From Laguncularia racemosa (taxonomy: Eukaryota; Streptophyta; Magnoliopsida; Myrtales; Combretaceae): a stretch of 64,000 nt of DNA. A program made the translations under genes and the position numbers. The stretch's first letter is position 1. Every line of letters begins with the position of its first letter. This document shows positions 45,197-57,550 of this stretch, one piece after another. Location of the stretch: assembly GCA_037954665.1 (NCBI GenBank), contig JBBMOL010000206.1:1116001-1180000 (forward strand), given 5' to 3'. The notes beneath the pieces were generated by a model. The model did no database searches. It saw nothing but the letters and a program-made list of their open reading frames with translations, and had not been told where the DNA came from.

Positions 45197-46228
45197 TGAT
45201 AGGATTAAAAATCGACAAGACCTATCATTAGGGCAAGAACTAAAGGAATTCAAATCTTGGCGTTGAGGGCCCATTTTGAGCAGATCGACCTTGGAATTAT
45301 TTATATATTAACCTCTTTTCTATTATTCTTGTATTGTGTTTTCCAACAGGCACACTTATCATATTCTATAGGGCAATGGACAAACTCCCTCAGACTCAGA
45401 TTGTGGGTTATCCATGGACCGACCTGAACCGGCGATGAGTTGGGCCGATGGATCCTATAGAAGACCGGCATCATGAGAGCATTTCTTTTATGTATTTTTC
45501 ATTTTATGAACTATTTTAGTTGTATTTTGGTTTTGGGACACTTTTATTTCTTTGTAACTTTCATTTAGGGTTAGCCACCTTAAAAGTGGCAAACTTGTAA
45601 TTTTGAGCATTTTTTAACCCTAGGAGTAGCAAGTATAAATACTTGCTTAAGAGAGGGTTTGAGGAGGCTTAATTTTGCAGAAAAACACTTCACATTTTCG
45701 TGAGAGGGCTTAGGGTTTCCTAATTCCAAAATTCTCTTATCAATTTCAATCCCAAGAAGTTGGAATTGTGGCGAGTGCAATAAGGAGAAATCGTGAGTAA
45801 TATCGATTCATCTTTCTTGTTGTTCATTTCTTCTCTAGTGAGTCATATCTAGGGTAGATTTGAGTCTTTCTTGGACTTATTGGTTATTGTAATTCGTGGA
45901 CATCAATCTTGTAAGATTGATTGTTCTTTTAGTTATTGAATTCACTATCATTTTTAGTGCATTGTGACGTTAATTTGGTATTGGAAGGGGAAGTGGAATT
46001 CACGGTTTGTGTTGCTTCATTTTGATCTGATTTCCACGTGATTCTCAAGCCTTATTGTGGTTATTTGGTTAAATTATCATTAGAGATTACAATTATATCA
46101 TTTGATCATCATTTTCCCATCAAATCTTCACGTGAAATCACCCTCAATTGAACCGGTTTGTGTTATGTGAATTAAGGTGTTTTTTCCTTGATTCTTTTGA
46201 TTGTGCTTAAGTGGAATTAGGGACATCA
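45197..46228 (+). repeat. 3' LTR of NA
   Basis: It starts TGATAGGA after GAGGCCCGAGGAGA and ends AGGGACATCA. TATA palindrome at 45629-45646. Confidence 0.94.
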
Positions 46229-46233
46229 GGAAT

Positions 46234-48372
46234 GTAAAGGAGTTACCTGCTAGAATCGCTCGACTCCAGCTAGGACTACGACAACCTTAACCAAGTGAGT
46301 GGGAAACTTAATGATATGTTATTGTATTATGTTGTATGTTGAATGTTATGCAAGGTGAATTTTCTATTTATTGTGTTGCTATTTGATATGATTGTTGTTG
46401 AGTTGAGTTACGCAGTAGGGAATAATGACTTAGGTAAGAAATCGTGAAGAGTGTAGAGGAATGAATGGTTTGAAGGTATAGGTGTCATTACCTTAATGAT
46501 AGCACCTAGCACCATATCGCTAGTGCTATAACCACAAGCCTAACCTATGTTTTACAAATTGTTTTCTTCCAAATCAAACCAAAATATAGAAACTTAGCTT
46601 TTCCTTCTATAGCTACCGAATAGGTATGCTTAGTTGGAATAGGGTGTATAGGTATCATTATGTATACATGTCAGAGTTGGTTCCTGAATGTGTATATATA
46701 TACTTAACCAAATTTGTTTTCATATTATATTTACAAAATACACTCATGAGCTCAATCATATAAATCATGAGTGCAAACTTAGTTTTTACAACATAATGAT
46801 CCTATTTTCATACTCTCTTAAGTTTGTAAGGGAAAGTATTTATTAAACTATCCTTAATTAGAGGTGTGTCACAAATATGTATATACACACATATATATAT
46901 ATCATATACAAATGTCTTGAGGACATCGAAAGAGAAAACGAGATGTCCTTGTTGGCTCTCAGAAGTGAAAGTGATAAAGCACTTGAGAAGTGCGATGACA
47001 TAGAGGTGTCAAAGATGATTTATTGTAAATCAACCTAAGTGGTTGGTTTGACATGTGAGATAAATGACATAGAGGTATCAAAAAATGATTGTAAGGCAAC
47101 CCGAGTGCTTTAGCATTTGAGAGAAAGGGCACAAAGGTGCTAGATATGATGATTGTAAGTCAACTCGAGAGGTTTGACATTTAAAAGAAATGGCATAGAG
47201 AGGTGCCGAGATAATTTAATCCATTGTAAAACTGGATAAGTCTATGTCTATGAGGTTTAGGTTCAGTGTCGATGTTGTGTAACAAGAAATGCATAATCTT
47301 TACTTGTGATGAGTGAAATGGAATGTTTGATGTTTACCTCTATGATATGATTGAGAATTGATTTGATTTTAGATGTTGTTTAATCACTTTAAATAAACCA
47401 ATTAAAGTACGAATTGGACGATATTAAAACTTGACATGCATTTTCACGCGACATTGCATAAGATTGAAGGCCATCACTATCACAGGATGCGTCGGAAGTG
47501 ATCAAGAGGATTGATGTTCCACTAGGTGTGAACTAAGTGATTAAGGGATTGTCATGCCTTGACGGCTCTGAGTCTGGCCTATCCTTTAGGTTTTTGCTCC
47601 ATCTGGTGTAGAGAGGCACGGGAGCGTTCATTGTTGAGTTAAGAAAATATTATAATTAACAAAGTGATAAGATAAATAAACCGAGTAATGACCTGGGCAC
47701 TGATGGTGGATTCAGAATCCCCAACCTAAGGTCAAGGGGGGCATAAACCCTAAACTTCACATCGGTTACCAGAAGACCACGTGAGATGCTACATTCATAT
47801 GGTTGTTCATGTATAGCATATGTTTAATATTGTAATTTGAATTTGCTTGTTTGTGTACATAGCATGGGTTTAATAACTTGATGTAATTTCTTTGTATGTG
47901 TATGTAGCATTGAAAGTGTTACCATCCCATTCATTAAGCCATAGTGTGCTCACCCCCTTACAGACTTTTTGCAGGTAGCGGTTATGAAAGCACGGGATGG
48001 GATAAAATGTGAAGTGTTGAGAGTTTTGGAAAACCAAAACAACAAAGTAAGATTTGTGAAGGATAGATTTACTTAGATGAAATGTTAGGACCCACATGTG
48101 AATAGAATTTGAAGTTGAGAACCTAGGGATTATCCTATTTTGTTGATTGGTAGGGGATACCAATTCTCTGCAATCATGGTTTATCGTGGGATTTAGGTTC
48201 CATAGCAATATTTTATTATCATCTAATTATACGTACTATAACTTGTTGTAGATGTAATTATTTACTTAGAGTCTTACGATCTCTAACTTGTAAGATGATT
48301 ATCATGTAACGGGTGCACACATGCCATGATAATTTTAGTAGAAACTTTTAGACCCCCTTTCGGGGCGTGACA
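46234..48372 (-). other. P segment matching Q in inverse orientation
   Basis: No gene. 47440-48372 is clearly the complement of about 49988-50850 (words such as CCATCCCATTC..., TAGTGTGCTCACC, CACGGGATGGGAT). 46880-46905 is an AC/AT microsatellite. 46230-46300 resembles the complement of 52420-52470. Confidence 0.7.
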
Positions 48373-49987
48373 GCTGAACCTGATCAAGATTCTTTTATGA
48401 GTTATAGGAGGAATGCAGGGAGAAGTAGGGGAGCTAGGAATGAAGAAGATAGCAACCTAAGAAAAAAAAAGATGAAAATTCCTTCCTTCCAACGGAAGAA
48501 TGATCCTAATGTATATCTTGAGTAGGAGAAAAAGGTGGAACTGGTTTTTGACTGTCATAACTACTCTTAAGTCAAGAAAGTGAAATTGGATGCCATAGAA
48601 TTTTTTTACTATGCTATAGTTTGGTGGGACCAATTATTATCGAGTAGGAGGAGGAATAGTGAGCCACTAATAAAGACTTGGGAAGAGATGAAGAAAGTGA
48701 TGAGGAAGTGATTTATTCCCACTTATTACTATAGGGATTTGTATAATAAGCTGCAAAATCTTAACTAAGGGAACAGGAGTGTGGAGGAATATCATAAGGA
48801 GATGGAGGTTACGATGATTAGCGTGAATGTTGAGGAAGACCGGGAAGCTACTATAGCTAGGTTCTTGGTAAGCTTGAATAGAGAGATTCAGAACGTGGTA
48901 AAGTTATAGCACTATGTGGAACTGGAGGATATGGTTCATATGGCCTTTAAAGTCGAGAAGCAACTTAGGTGAAAGAGTAGTAGCACCATACGTACCATAC
49001 CGGGTTCAACTAATTAGAGAGTTGACACAGGGGAGAAGGAGGAGAAACAACTCCATTCCAAACCACTACCAAAACAAACATCAGACTTGGTATCTCATAA
49101 GGCTAGAGGTAAATATGATCCTTCTACTTTTAGGAATCAAGATGTTAAATGTTGTAAATGTCAGGGTAGGGGACACATAGCTAGTCAATGTCCCAATAGA
49201 TGAGTTATGGTGATGAGTGATAATGGTGAGATTGAAACTGATAGTGGCTTAGATCATGAGTCTATGCCACCACTAGAGGATGATGATGGAGAAGAGTATG
49301 ATGTTGAGGGGGAGTTGTTAGTAGCTAGGAGAGCTTTGACTGAAGAGGTTAGAGGAGAGGATAATGCGCAACGGGAAAATATTTTTCATACTAAATGCCT
49401 AGTTCAAAATAAGGTGTGTAGTATGATTATAGATGGAGGGAGTTATACAAATGTTGCTAGCACAACCATGGTGGAAAAATTAGGGCTTCCTACAATTAAA
49501 CATCCTTGACCTTACAAATTACAATGGTTGAATGATAGTGGTGAAGTTTGAGTCACAAAACAGGTGTTGATTTCTTTGAGCATTCGAAAGTATAGGGATG
49601 AAAGTACTGTATGATGTAGTTCCAATGCAAGCTACACACTTGTTATTAGGTAGCGCATGGCAATTTGATAGGCAAGTGAAACATGATGGATTCACCAACA
49701 AGTACTCATTTGAAACCTAGTGAGGTTTATGAAGATCAAGTGAGGATAGAAAAAGAGAGGGAACAAAAGAGAATGAGTGGCAAAAATAAACTAAGTACTA
49801 TTATAGAACAAAAAGATAGAGAACAAACGAGAGTGAGTGTTAAAAATAAGTTGAGTAATATCATATAGAAAAATGAAAAGAGCGGAAAAAGATTAAGTGC
49901 GAAGAGAAAAACTGAGTGGAAAGAAAATTTTGAAGAGAGATTCAGTGAGGTTAAAAATGTTCTATTTTTAGGGATAAAGAGATCTGC
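48373..49987 (+). pseudogene. F Gag, zinc knuckle and protease, decayed
   Basis: It continues Gag from P's right edge: [59 protein letters not shown]. It has a CCHC knuckle at 49144-49200 (C-C-K-C-x4-H-x4-C). An open frame (49207-49509) holds the protease core SMIIDGGSYTNVAS. About ten stops and some frameshifts are scattered through it. The Lys/Glu-rich linker ends GIKRSA at the Q boundary. It parallels C1 closely but is far more decayed. Confidence 0.87.
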
Positions 49988-52900
49988 TGTCATGCCTCGG
50001 AAGGGAGCCCAGAAGTTTCTACTAAAATCATCATGGCACGTGTGCACCCATTACATGATAACCGTATTATGAGTCAGAGATCGTAAGACTCTAACTAGTT
50101 AATTACATTTATAACTAGTCATATTACATATAATTATATAATAAAATATAACTATAGATTCCGTATCCCACAGTCAACCATGATCGTAAAGAGTCGGTAT
50201 CCCCTACTAACCAGTAAAATGAAATAAAACCTTACATCAGGGCCTTAAAATAACAATTTGATTTATAAAACCTATCAATCAATTTCTTACTCTATCATTT
50301 TGGTCTTCTAAAAACTCCTGACACTTCACATCTTATCCCATCCCAAGCTCTCGTAATTACTACCTACAAAAGAGTCTGTAGGTGGGTGAGCACACTATGG
50401 CTCAATAAATGGGAATGCAATACTCTCAATGCTACACACGCATAAGCAAATTACAAATCAAGTTATCAACTATATGCTATGCATGAGCAATCATATGAAT
50501 GCAACAGTTTACATGGTCTTCCGGTAACCAACGTGAAGTCTAGGGTTTACGCCCCCTTGACCTTGGGTTAGGGATTCCAAAGCCATCATCAGTGCCCAGG
50601 TCTTACAACCCGGTTTACTTTCACATTACTCTGATGTTCACAATACATTCATTTTAACACCGGACGCTCCCGTGCCTCTACAACAATCGGAGCAACACCC
50701 TCAAAGATAGTCTGGACAAGGAACCGGCAAGGCATGGACAATCCCCTAATCTAGTAGTTCGCTTAGGATGGTTCAGTAATATCACAATTACTTCTAGATG
50801 CCCTGTGACAGTGATGGCCTACAAATTTATGCAATGTCTCGTGTAATGCATGTCTCATTTTAATTAAATCACAACCTTTAATTATTTAATTTAGGATGAT
50901 CAATCAATATATGATAACCACCAATCCACATAAGAAAAATAAAGCAATTCCATTGACCATTCCACAACAAGCATAAGAAAAAATGTCAATCTAAATCTCA
51001 CAATCAAACCCATTATGTTTCCGATGCACTTAAATCTTTTCCCATTTGCGTATACATGCATCTCATATATGAATCCAATACCCACATCTTTTATATTTTC
51101 TAACACATTCTCTTTTCCATCAATACATATATATGTATGAACGCGTACATACATATACAATGTATCCCCATACGCTTTCACATTTGCCAACACATACTTC
51201 TTTTCCATCAATACACATACATATATTGATAAACATACATATGTATGCACGAATGCGTACATACATATACAACGTATCTCCTATACATAAGCACATGTAT
51301 AACCATGCACATACATATACATTTACATGTATAAACACATGTACATATCCACAACTTTAATATATAAATACACATATACAAACATATCAATCACTATAAA
51401 TACATATGATAAGTGTCAAAAGCTAGTGTTGGTTGAAGAAGAGGGTATTTATAGAATTAAATTCTAATTTCAGGTTTGATTGGAAACAAAAGAAAGGTTT
51501 AAGGATGATATGAACAAAAGACGAGATGAAATTTGGCGAAGAATGAAGGAAGTTAGAATTTCAGTTTAGTACAACCTTCAGCATAGCCTATGTTAAAGCC
51601 AATGTTGGTTGAAGAAGAGGGTATTTATAGAATTAAACTTTAATTTTAGGTTTCAATGGAGACAAAAGAAAGGTTTAAGGATGATATGAACAAAAGATGT
51701 GGTGAAATTTTGCAAAAAATGAAGAAAGTTGAAATTTCAGTTCAGCACAACCTTCAGTACAGCCTATGTTGAAGCCAGTATTGAGTTAGAAAAATGGTTA
51801 GAAGCAAGAAAAAGTTTAGCCCTACCCCGGGCACGCCCATGCTAGAGCTCCTGCTAAACTTGGTACTGAAGATAACGTTTTCAGAAGTCAGCACGACTTT
51901 GAGCATAGCCATGCTGACACCCATGCTGACCCTATTTATGCAAAACTACAAATAGATGATTACTTCCGCGCACTTTTTATACATAATTATTCCTCATGTG
52001 CATATATGCATATACACACGTATGTACGAACACATACACACACATATAACACATACTTCCACACCCGAAAGTACGCATTTTCACGCACATATATGTACAT
52101 CCACTTGTACATACACTTATATACATCCATATCAAACACAACATATCAAGCAAAACATTGTAACACATCATGGAGTTTTCCACTCATCTGTGTCTCATTT
52201 TCATGGCTATTTGTAATAGTTTGCGGGTATATTTACGTGATAATTTTTCTTTACCTAAAAATTCAAGAAAATACATCATTACACTCTATTCATAATCTAG
52301 ATCATTATATCTAGCATGTTTCTACCTATTTCATCGATTTTCTAGGCTAAATATTATTTTTAATGATTATTCCTAAAATACAAAAAATATCTCCATTTTG
52401 CATAAACTTAGTCTTGTTGAGTTGTACTTACCTTAAGGAATACGTTGGTGGTCACGGATCGTCGATTGGAGGTCGTATGCGAAAGTTATGAATTTTTTTG
52501 TTCATTTTTCCTTTTTTCCTTTCTTTTTCTTTTCTTTTCTTTTCTCTCGCATCCTTCGTTGTCCCCTGCTATCTTCCTTTGATTCTCTCTCATTCTCACT
52601 TTTTCCCGTTCCTTCTAACGTCTTCTTTTCTCCCTTTTATAGCGTCTTTTTTTTCCCTATTCATACCACCATATGCATACATATATTTATATATATTATA
52701 ATTATTTGTATTTTAATATTTCATGAATGTATGACATTATTTTTTAATTTTGTATTTTAATATTTTATTACGAAGCTTTACGTCTAAGCTAATTTAATTA
52801 TTCCAGACTTAAATATTTACTCGAAATTTTTATTTAAAATTTCTAAATCTATAATTTTAATTAATTTCATTATTTAACTCAATATTTTTTGTAATTTATG

Positions 52901-53370
52901 TTTTGAAAAATTTATTCTTTTAATTTAAATTGCAAGAACTAAAATTATGACTTACAATTATTTTTATTTATTTGTTTACATACCTATATAGAGATATTTT
53001 TCGTTCACTTCGTTCCATAAATATATTTAATATAATTTGAAATTTTACGCTCGTTATTCTTTTTCCTTTGCATACAATTATTCTTTCTAATTGTTTTAAA
53101 TATCTATTTGTTATACTTATCAAACAAATTTCATGCCTTCCTCATTTTTCTATTTTAAAAGCTATTACTATTTATCATAAGTTTTCGGTTATTCATAAAT
53201 TATTAAAATAATATTAATGTATCACAATGTTTTAAATTTTTCTTCAAAGTTTTCTCAAAACTTTTAATATTGCAAAATTGTCATCCTCGCTACCCCGGCC
53301 TAGAAGTATATATTATTCCGCTTATTTTCTTAAATTTTTATATAGTTTTTCAAATTTTTAGGATATTACA
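49988..53370 (+). mobile_element. Element Q: 3.38-kb non-coding LTR-like unit, TSD TCTGC
   Basis: It starts TGTCATGCCTCGG and ends GGATATTACA. Perfect TSD TCTGC is at 49983-49987 and 53371-53375. F's reading frame continues across it. No PBS, coding region or second LTR is seen, so a large solo LTR is the simplest reading; a LARD-type element is possible. CA-rich (51040-51400) and CT-rich (52495-52640) low-complexity tracts and an AT-rich 3' third (52650-53370) hold no genes. Confidence 0.85.
51420..51775 (+). repeat. Tandem 176-bp duplication with TATA-like box in Q
   Basis: Two similar units begin at about 51420 and 51596. Both contain TGTTGGTTGAAGAAGAGGGT followed by ATTTATAGAATTAAA and an AAGGTTTAAGGATGATATGA block. 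Confidence 0.85.
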
Positions 53371-53705
53371 TCTGCTGTGGTGCATGAAAAAGCTAAGTTC
53401 AATATTGAGTGATAGAAGAAGCAATGTGCCAAACGAACCAGTAAAAGGCGTCATCAAGTACTGTTTGAACCCGGAGATTAGGTGTGGGTACACATGAGTC
53501 GAGAGCGATTCTCGACATAAAGGTGATCAAAGCGACTTCCAAGAGGTGAGGGTCCATTCCGAGTCCTCAAGTGCATCAAAGACAACATTTACATATTAGA
53601 ATTGCTAGGTAAGTATCCAACTAGTGCCATTTTTAATATTACTGATTTGAGTCTTTTTAATGCAGGTGACAATTTGTGGACAAATCCTTTTCAAGAGGAG
53701 GGGAA
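53371..53705 (+). pseudogene. F integrase C-terminus
   Basis: Decayed frames keep a PGD-x-V-W-V-H-M-like patch, a LPRGEGPFRVLKCIKDN-like stretch, and NITDLSLFNAGDNL before NPFQEEGND, the pol end that overlaps the polypurine tract (53692-53705). Frameshifts and stops are numerous. Confidence 0.8.
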
Positions 53706-53932
53706 TGATGAAGATCACACTAAGAGGATTGGTCCAAGGATGATCAAAGACAAGATAGAGTGATTGGATCAAGGGGCACGACTCTATTTGAAGTGCGAAT
53801 CATGAAGGCAGAAGTCAAGGAAGGAATCAAAGGTCGATAGCTTCAAAATTATTAAAGGCTGCTAACCTAAATGGTTGGTGTAAAATACATGGTAGGCTAG
53901 CTAGTAAGTCGCTGACCTAAGGGGCAAGCTTA

Positions 53933-55551
53933 CTGATAGAGCCATTTTATACTCAATCTTTATAGTATAAATTGTGTTAAATTATTATTGATTTTATAGA
54001 AATCATAAGGAAATGGTACTTTAATTCTATCATCGTGATAAATCAGGTTAAATGGAGTCAAGGATGCTAATTCAAGTATTTTAGAGAAGTCATCTACAAC
54101 TTGGATCAAGACAAAGAATTACACCACCGAAGGAAGCACGGTTTGAGGCACGACCAAGGTTCAAACCGTGTTACACACTGGACAAGAAGGCGGAAATGTG
54201 GACTTTGAACAGAGAGAGACACGGCTTAGGGCACGGCCGTGGGAGCAACCGTGCTTGGAGCCGTGGTGGAAGCTAGACGTGCTAAGGAGAAGAAATTGTG
54301 GAGCATCAACCAGAGGATGGCACGACTTAAAATCTGGCCCTGTGTGTAACCGTGGTACACACTGGGCATGGATGAAGACTTGTTGATTATGCACAGAATA
54401 AGGCACGGTTGGAAATCTAGCCGTGGGTGGAGCCATGGTACACACTGGACACGGAAGATGATACATGAAATATGCACAGAGGATGGCACGGCTTGACCCA
54501 CGACCATATGTTAGTGCGTGCCAGGCGGACGAACATTTACTTCTCGAAATCTACTTGGAAAAGGAAAGATATTTTCATATCTTGCTAGCAAAAGATCACA
54601 TGCCATCTCCCTAACAATATAAATAGAACCAACCCTAGAGGGTTAGGACAACTTTTGAATCTTTGAATCTAGAATCACCTTGGAGACAAGAAGGAAACGA
54701 GGAGGCAGAGCAGGCAACCGGGTTCATTATGTTTCTATTTTTTATTTTCGTTTTGTTGATGAACATGAGTAGCTAAGCTACTTTTCTAGCCAAAGGGTCA
54801 TAGATGTTTAATTCTCCACGAATTGTGAGGTCTAATTGACTTGTGTTTAATCTATTCGTTGTTTTCGGGTATTCATATATCTTCTGATCGTTTTGTCATT
54901 ATTATCTTTGTTGATTGGTATGAATAGAGCTCTTCTACTCAATTAGCAAGTTAATATATTGTCAACTAGCACGTCAAATCCGTAATTGTTTGATTGTTCT
55001 AGTCTTAGTGACGCAATAACATGTTTGGTTATAAAAGAGATGATCGAATTCATGTTATGGAGGTGTGTGATCATGTTTAAATAGGTTATCTTATAATCTA
55101 CTGGCATGAATTGGTGGTCTCTCTAGATCTTAATGCTATTAATAGATTAAATCCTAAGCGCTTGTTTAGGGTTGTTTAATCAATAAGAGAAATAATTCAA
55201 AGCGCTTGTCTAAGGTTATCGAGAAAGTAAGGAGAGATAGGTTGTTAGAGCTTGTTAATAACCATAACCAGTTTATCTAGGAATAAGAATAGAAAACATT
55301 TGCATCGATGATCAATTCCTTAAATTAAACTATCTTGATTCCTTTGGCTAGGCTTTTATCAATATACGATTCTATTATCTTGCTTCGACTTTATTTTGAT
55401 TCATAAACAAAACCCCCCCTCGTTTTCTTTTCATCTTTATGCCCTTTGAATAGAAATATCTTTAACCAATCCTTGTGGATTCGACCCTACTCACCACTAT
55501 ATGCAAATCATATAATTGTCTAGGAGTAGGTTTTATTTTTGTTGGATTCGA
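53933..55551 (+). mobile_element. Athila-like LTR insert flanked by a 54-bp direct repeat
   Basis: 1,619 bp from TGATAGAGCC to GTTGGATTCGA. The right end lacks the expected CA-type terminus. U3 carries a CACGG/CCGTG array (54135-54530), with TATAAATA at 54618-54625. The rest resembles an Athila LTR 3' part (TTGTGGATTCGACCCTACTC). The host segment 53879-53932 is repeated at 55552-55605 with one visible mismatch. Confidence 0.78.
54135..54530 (+). repeat. CACGG/CCGTG array in the Athila-like insert
   Basis: GGCACGGCCGTGG and many diverged half-sites (ACCGTGTTACACACTGG, GGCACGGCTTG) recur with TGCACAGA spacers, upstream of the TATA box. Confidence 0.75.
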
Positions 55552-56980
55552 GTAAAATACATGGTAGGCTAGCTAGTAAGTCGCTGACCTAAGGGGCAGG
55601 CTTACATTTCTTTTTAGGGCGACTAGACTTTAAATCGAAGCCGCCAACTTTAGAGTCGGCTTTGCATCATTTTTAGGCTAGCTTTAGATAATTTTAGGCC
55701 GTTGGCTTTTTTTTTGTGTTTTCCATTAATTGCATTAGGGTTTGCTTGTCATTTTAAATTTATTTGAGAAGACTATAAATAGTCCCCTTAGACTCCATTG
55801 TAGAAACTTTTTTGGCATTATTGAAATACAAATACTCTTCTTCTGTTCTTGAAGAACTTGAATTTATCGACATTGTCTTATGGCATTCATACCTTTACTT
55901 ATCAATCGGTCTTCCATCCTGGTCGTGGCATATACACCATACTAAGGTTCTTGCTTCACTATAAGCAACGGATTGCAATTTTCCCTTCGTTTGTGATCGA
56001 TCATTAGTTGTTCGATCTAATTTGATTTCGGGTTTTGGCATAGGTTGACGAAGTTCACATCACAACCCAAGTGTAGATAATCCAATTCTACACCTTCCGT
56101 AGTTTTGGAGTCCCATAGAAATGTTACTTGCATTCATTTCATGTGTAGACAAACATCATGTTGTGCTAATTATGCTTTGATAACTTGCTTAAGCAATAGT
56201 GGTAAGGGTCAAACTAGTTAAACCATGTTTTGACTTGTCCCTCGTTAGTTTGCCTCACAGGTTACTACATAGATAGCAATAGGCTAGCATCAGAGTGACA
56301 AGTGTTTCAACTCAAATCCTGAAGGATAGGTGTAAAAATAGAGTACATTAGAATTAAAATTAGATTGGTAAATAGAGTGTTAAGATTTGTATTTTATTTT
56401 TTTTTAACACATTTCTATTCAAAACTCATTTTAAAACTTTATTTTTTACAATTCTAACTATATCATTTCACAATGTGCTAAGGGATACCAATTCTCAAGT
56501 TGTGTGTGCACACGTGATATGACAACTTTTAGCCATTTCCATTGATCCCCATTTTTTAAAACTTATTTATTGATAGAGTTCGTGCAAATGATAAGGAAAA
56601 AAATTATAAATATAAATACATGAAAAAAAATTATTATATTACATCAAGACAACAATGATGACTAATTTAAAATGACAACCTAAACATGTAATAAAGTCTC
56701 AAAAATTATATAACAAAATAGCTCACACAAACTACAAATTTTAAGTATCCCTTAAAAATTAATTATAGATATGTGCTTAGATATATCATCATAAATTATA
56801 CTTGTTTAACATCTAATCATAAACATTGGCTAGTTATATTTGTTTACTTATGCATACATTAATTTGAGAAACCAATGCTAAACTATTACTAAAACCATTG
56901 AATTTATCTAGTGAATTACCATGTTAGCATATACTAACATGTAATAGAGGACAAAACATTAAAACCCCAATGTGCTTTCT

Positions 56981-57210
56981 CAAGCCATAAGAGAAAGAGA
57001 AATAGTGATAGTTCAAGTAACACAAAGTTTCCACACTTGATCATTGTAGACCAACAAGGTTTACTTTGCTTAAATTTGGAGCAACTCGATCAATGAGCAT
57101 CTTATTGCACCTTTCCCTTATCTGCATGACTTCATGGCATCAACTGGACATAAGATCTCTAAGACATGCCCAAAAATTACATTTGAAGACTTCCAACCCA
57201 CATTTTCCTG
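56981..57210 (-). pseudogene. Truncated relic of the prolamin-like gene, copy 2
   Basis: Counterpart of 16409-16640, with the same missing 5' half and further decay (the CC-pair region is changed). Confidence 0.8.
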
Positions 57211-57550
57211 ATAACAACGATGACTAATTTAATTCAAATGAAAAGCTAAACATGAATAGTAAAGTTATCAAAACTTATATAACAAAATAGTTCACACAAG
57301 CAAAAAATTTTAATTAGCCTTTATAAATTAATTATAGTTACGTAGTTTGATATACCATCTTAAATTATATTTTATTAACATCTAATCGGAAAGTTTGACA
57401 AGTTATATTTGTTTAGCTATGCTTACATTAATTTGAGAAATCTTTGCTCAACTATTTCTAAAATCCTATTAAATTCATCTAGTGAACTACCACGTCAACA
57501 AAATAATAACATGTATATATAACCAAAAGTTGAAACCCGAATGTGCTTTC

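Larger units (their letters stand above)
42223..46228 (+). mobile_element. Element NA: young non-autonomous family-B LTR element, TSD GGAAT
   Basis: 4,006 bp. LTRs are 1034 bp (42223-43256) and 1032 bp (45197-46228) and differ at about ten positions by eye. Perfect TSD GGAAT is at 42218-42222 and 46229-46233. The internal region is 1.94 kb, with a primer site, a 1.1-kb leader, one 243-codon ORF and a polypurine stretch. No protease, RT or integrase is encoded. Confidence 0.95.
21496..48372 (-). mobile_element. Element P: long non-coding LTR-like unit in F gag, itself split by E and NA
   Basis: Own pieces are 21496-24204, 41474-42222 and 46234-48372, about 5.6 kb. The right end GGGGCGTGACA is the complement of a TGTCACGCCCC start. 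The left end TGTGCAAAACCCTAAAATTT matches the complement of the Q end. It is homologous, in inverted orientation, to Q (49988-53370), which has a perfect TSD. P's own TSD is unclear (GCAGT/GCTGA). It may be a large solo LTR or a LARD-like element; no protein is encoded. Confidence 0.7.
19967..56062 (+). mobile_element. Element F: old family-A (CRM-like) Gypsy element hosting nested insertions
   Basis: Own pieces are 19967-21495, 48373-49987, 53371-53932 and 55552-56062, about 4.2 kb in all. The 5' LTR starts TAATGAAG (TG decayed) and ends TTCACATCA; the 3' LTR starts TGATGAAG and ends TTCACATCA. Flanking CAAGC (19962-19966) and CAACC (56063-56067) form a TSD with one mismatch. The Gag frame continues across insert P and the linker/integrase frame across insert Q, which joins the pieces. 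RT and RNase H were already deleted. Confidence 0.85.
53706..56062 (+). repeat. 3' LTR of F, interrupted
   Basis: It starts TGATGAAGATCACAC directly after AAGAGGAGGGGAA and ends TTCACATCA. An Athila-like LTR lies in its U3 minisatellite (53933-55551). Confidence 0.85.

Noticed and set aside
46234..53370. P and Q as arms of one inverted-repeat DNA transposon around 48373-49987
   Set aside because: The middle is F gag-protease, Q has its own perfect TSD, and F's reading frame joins across each unit separately.
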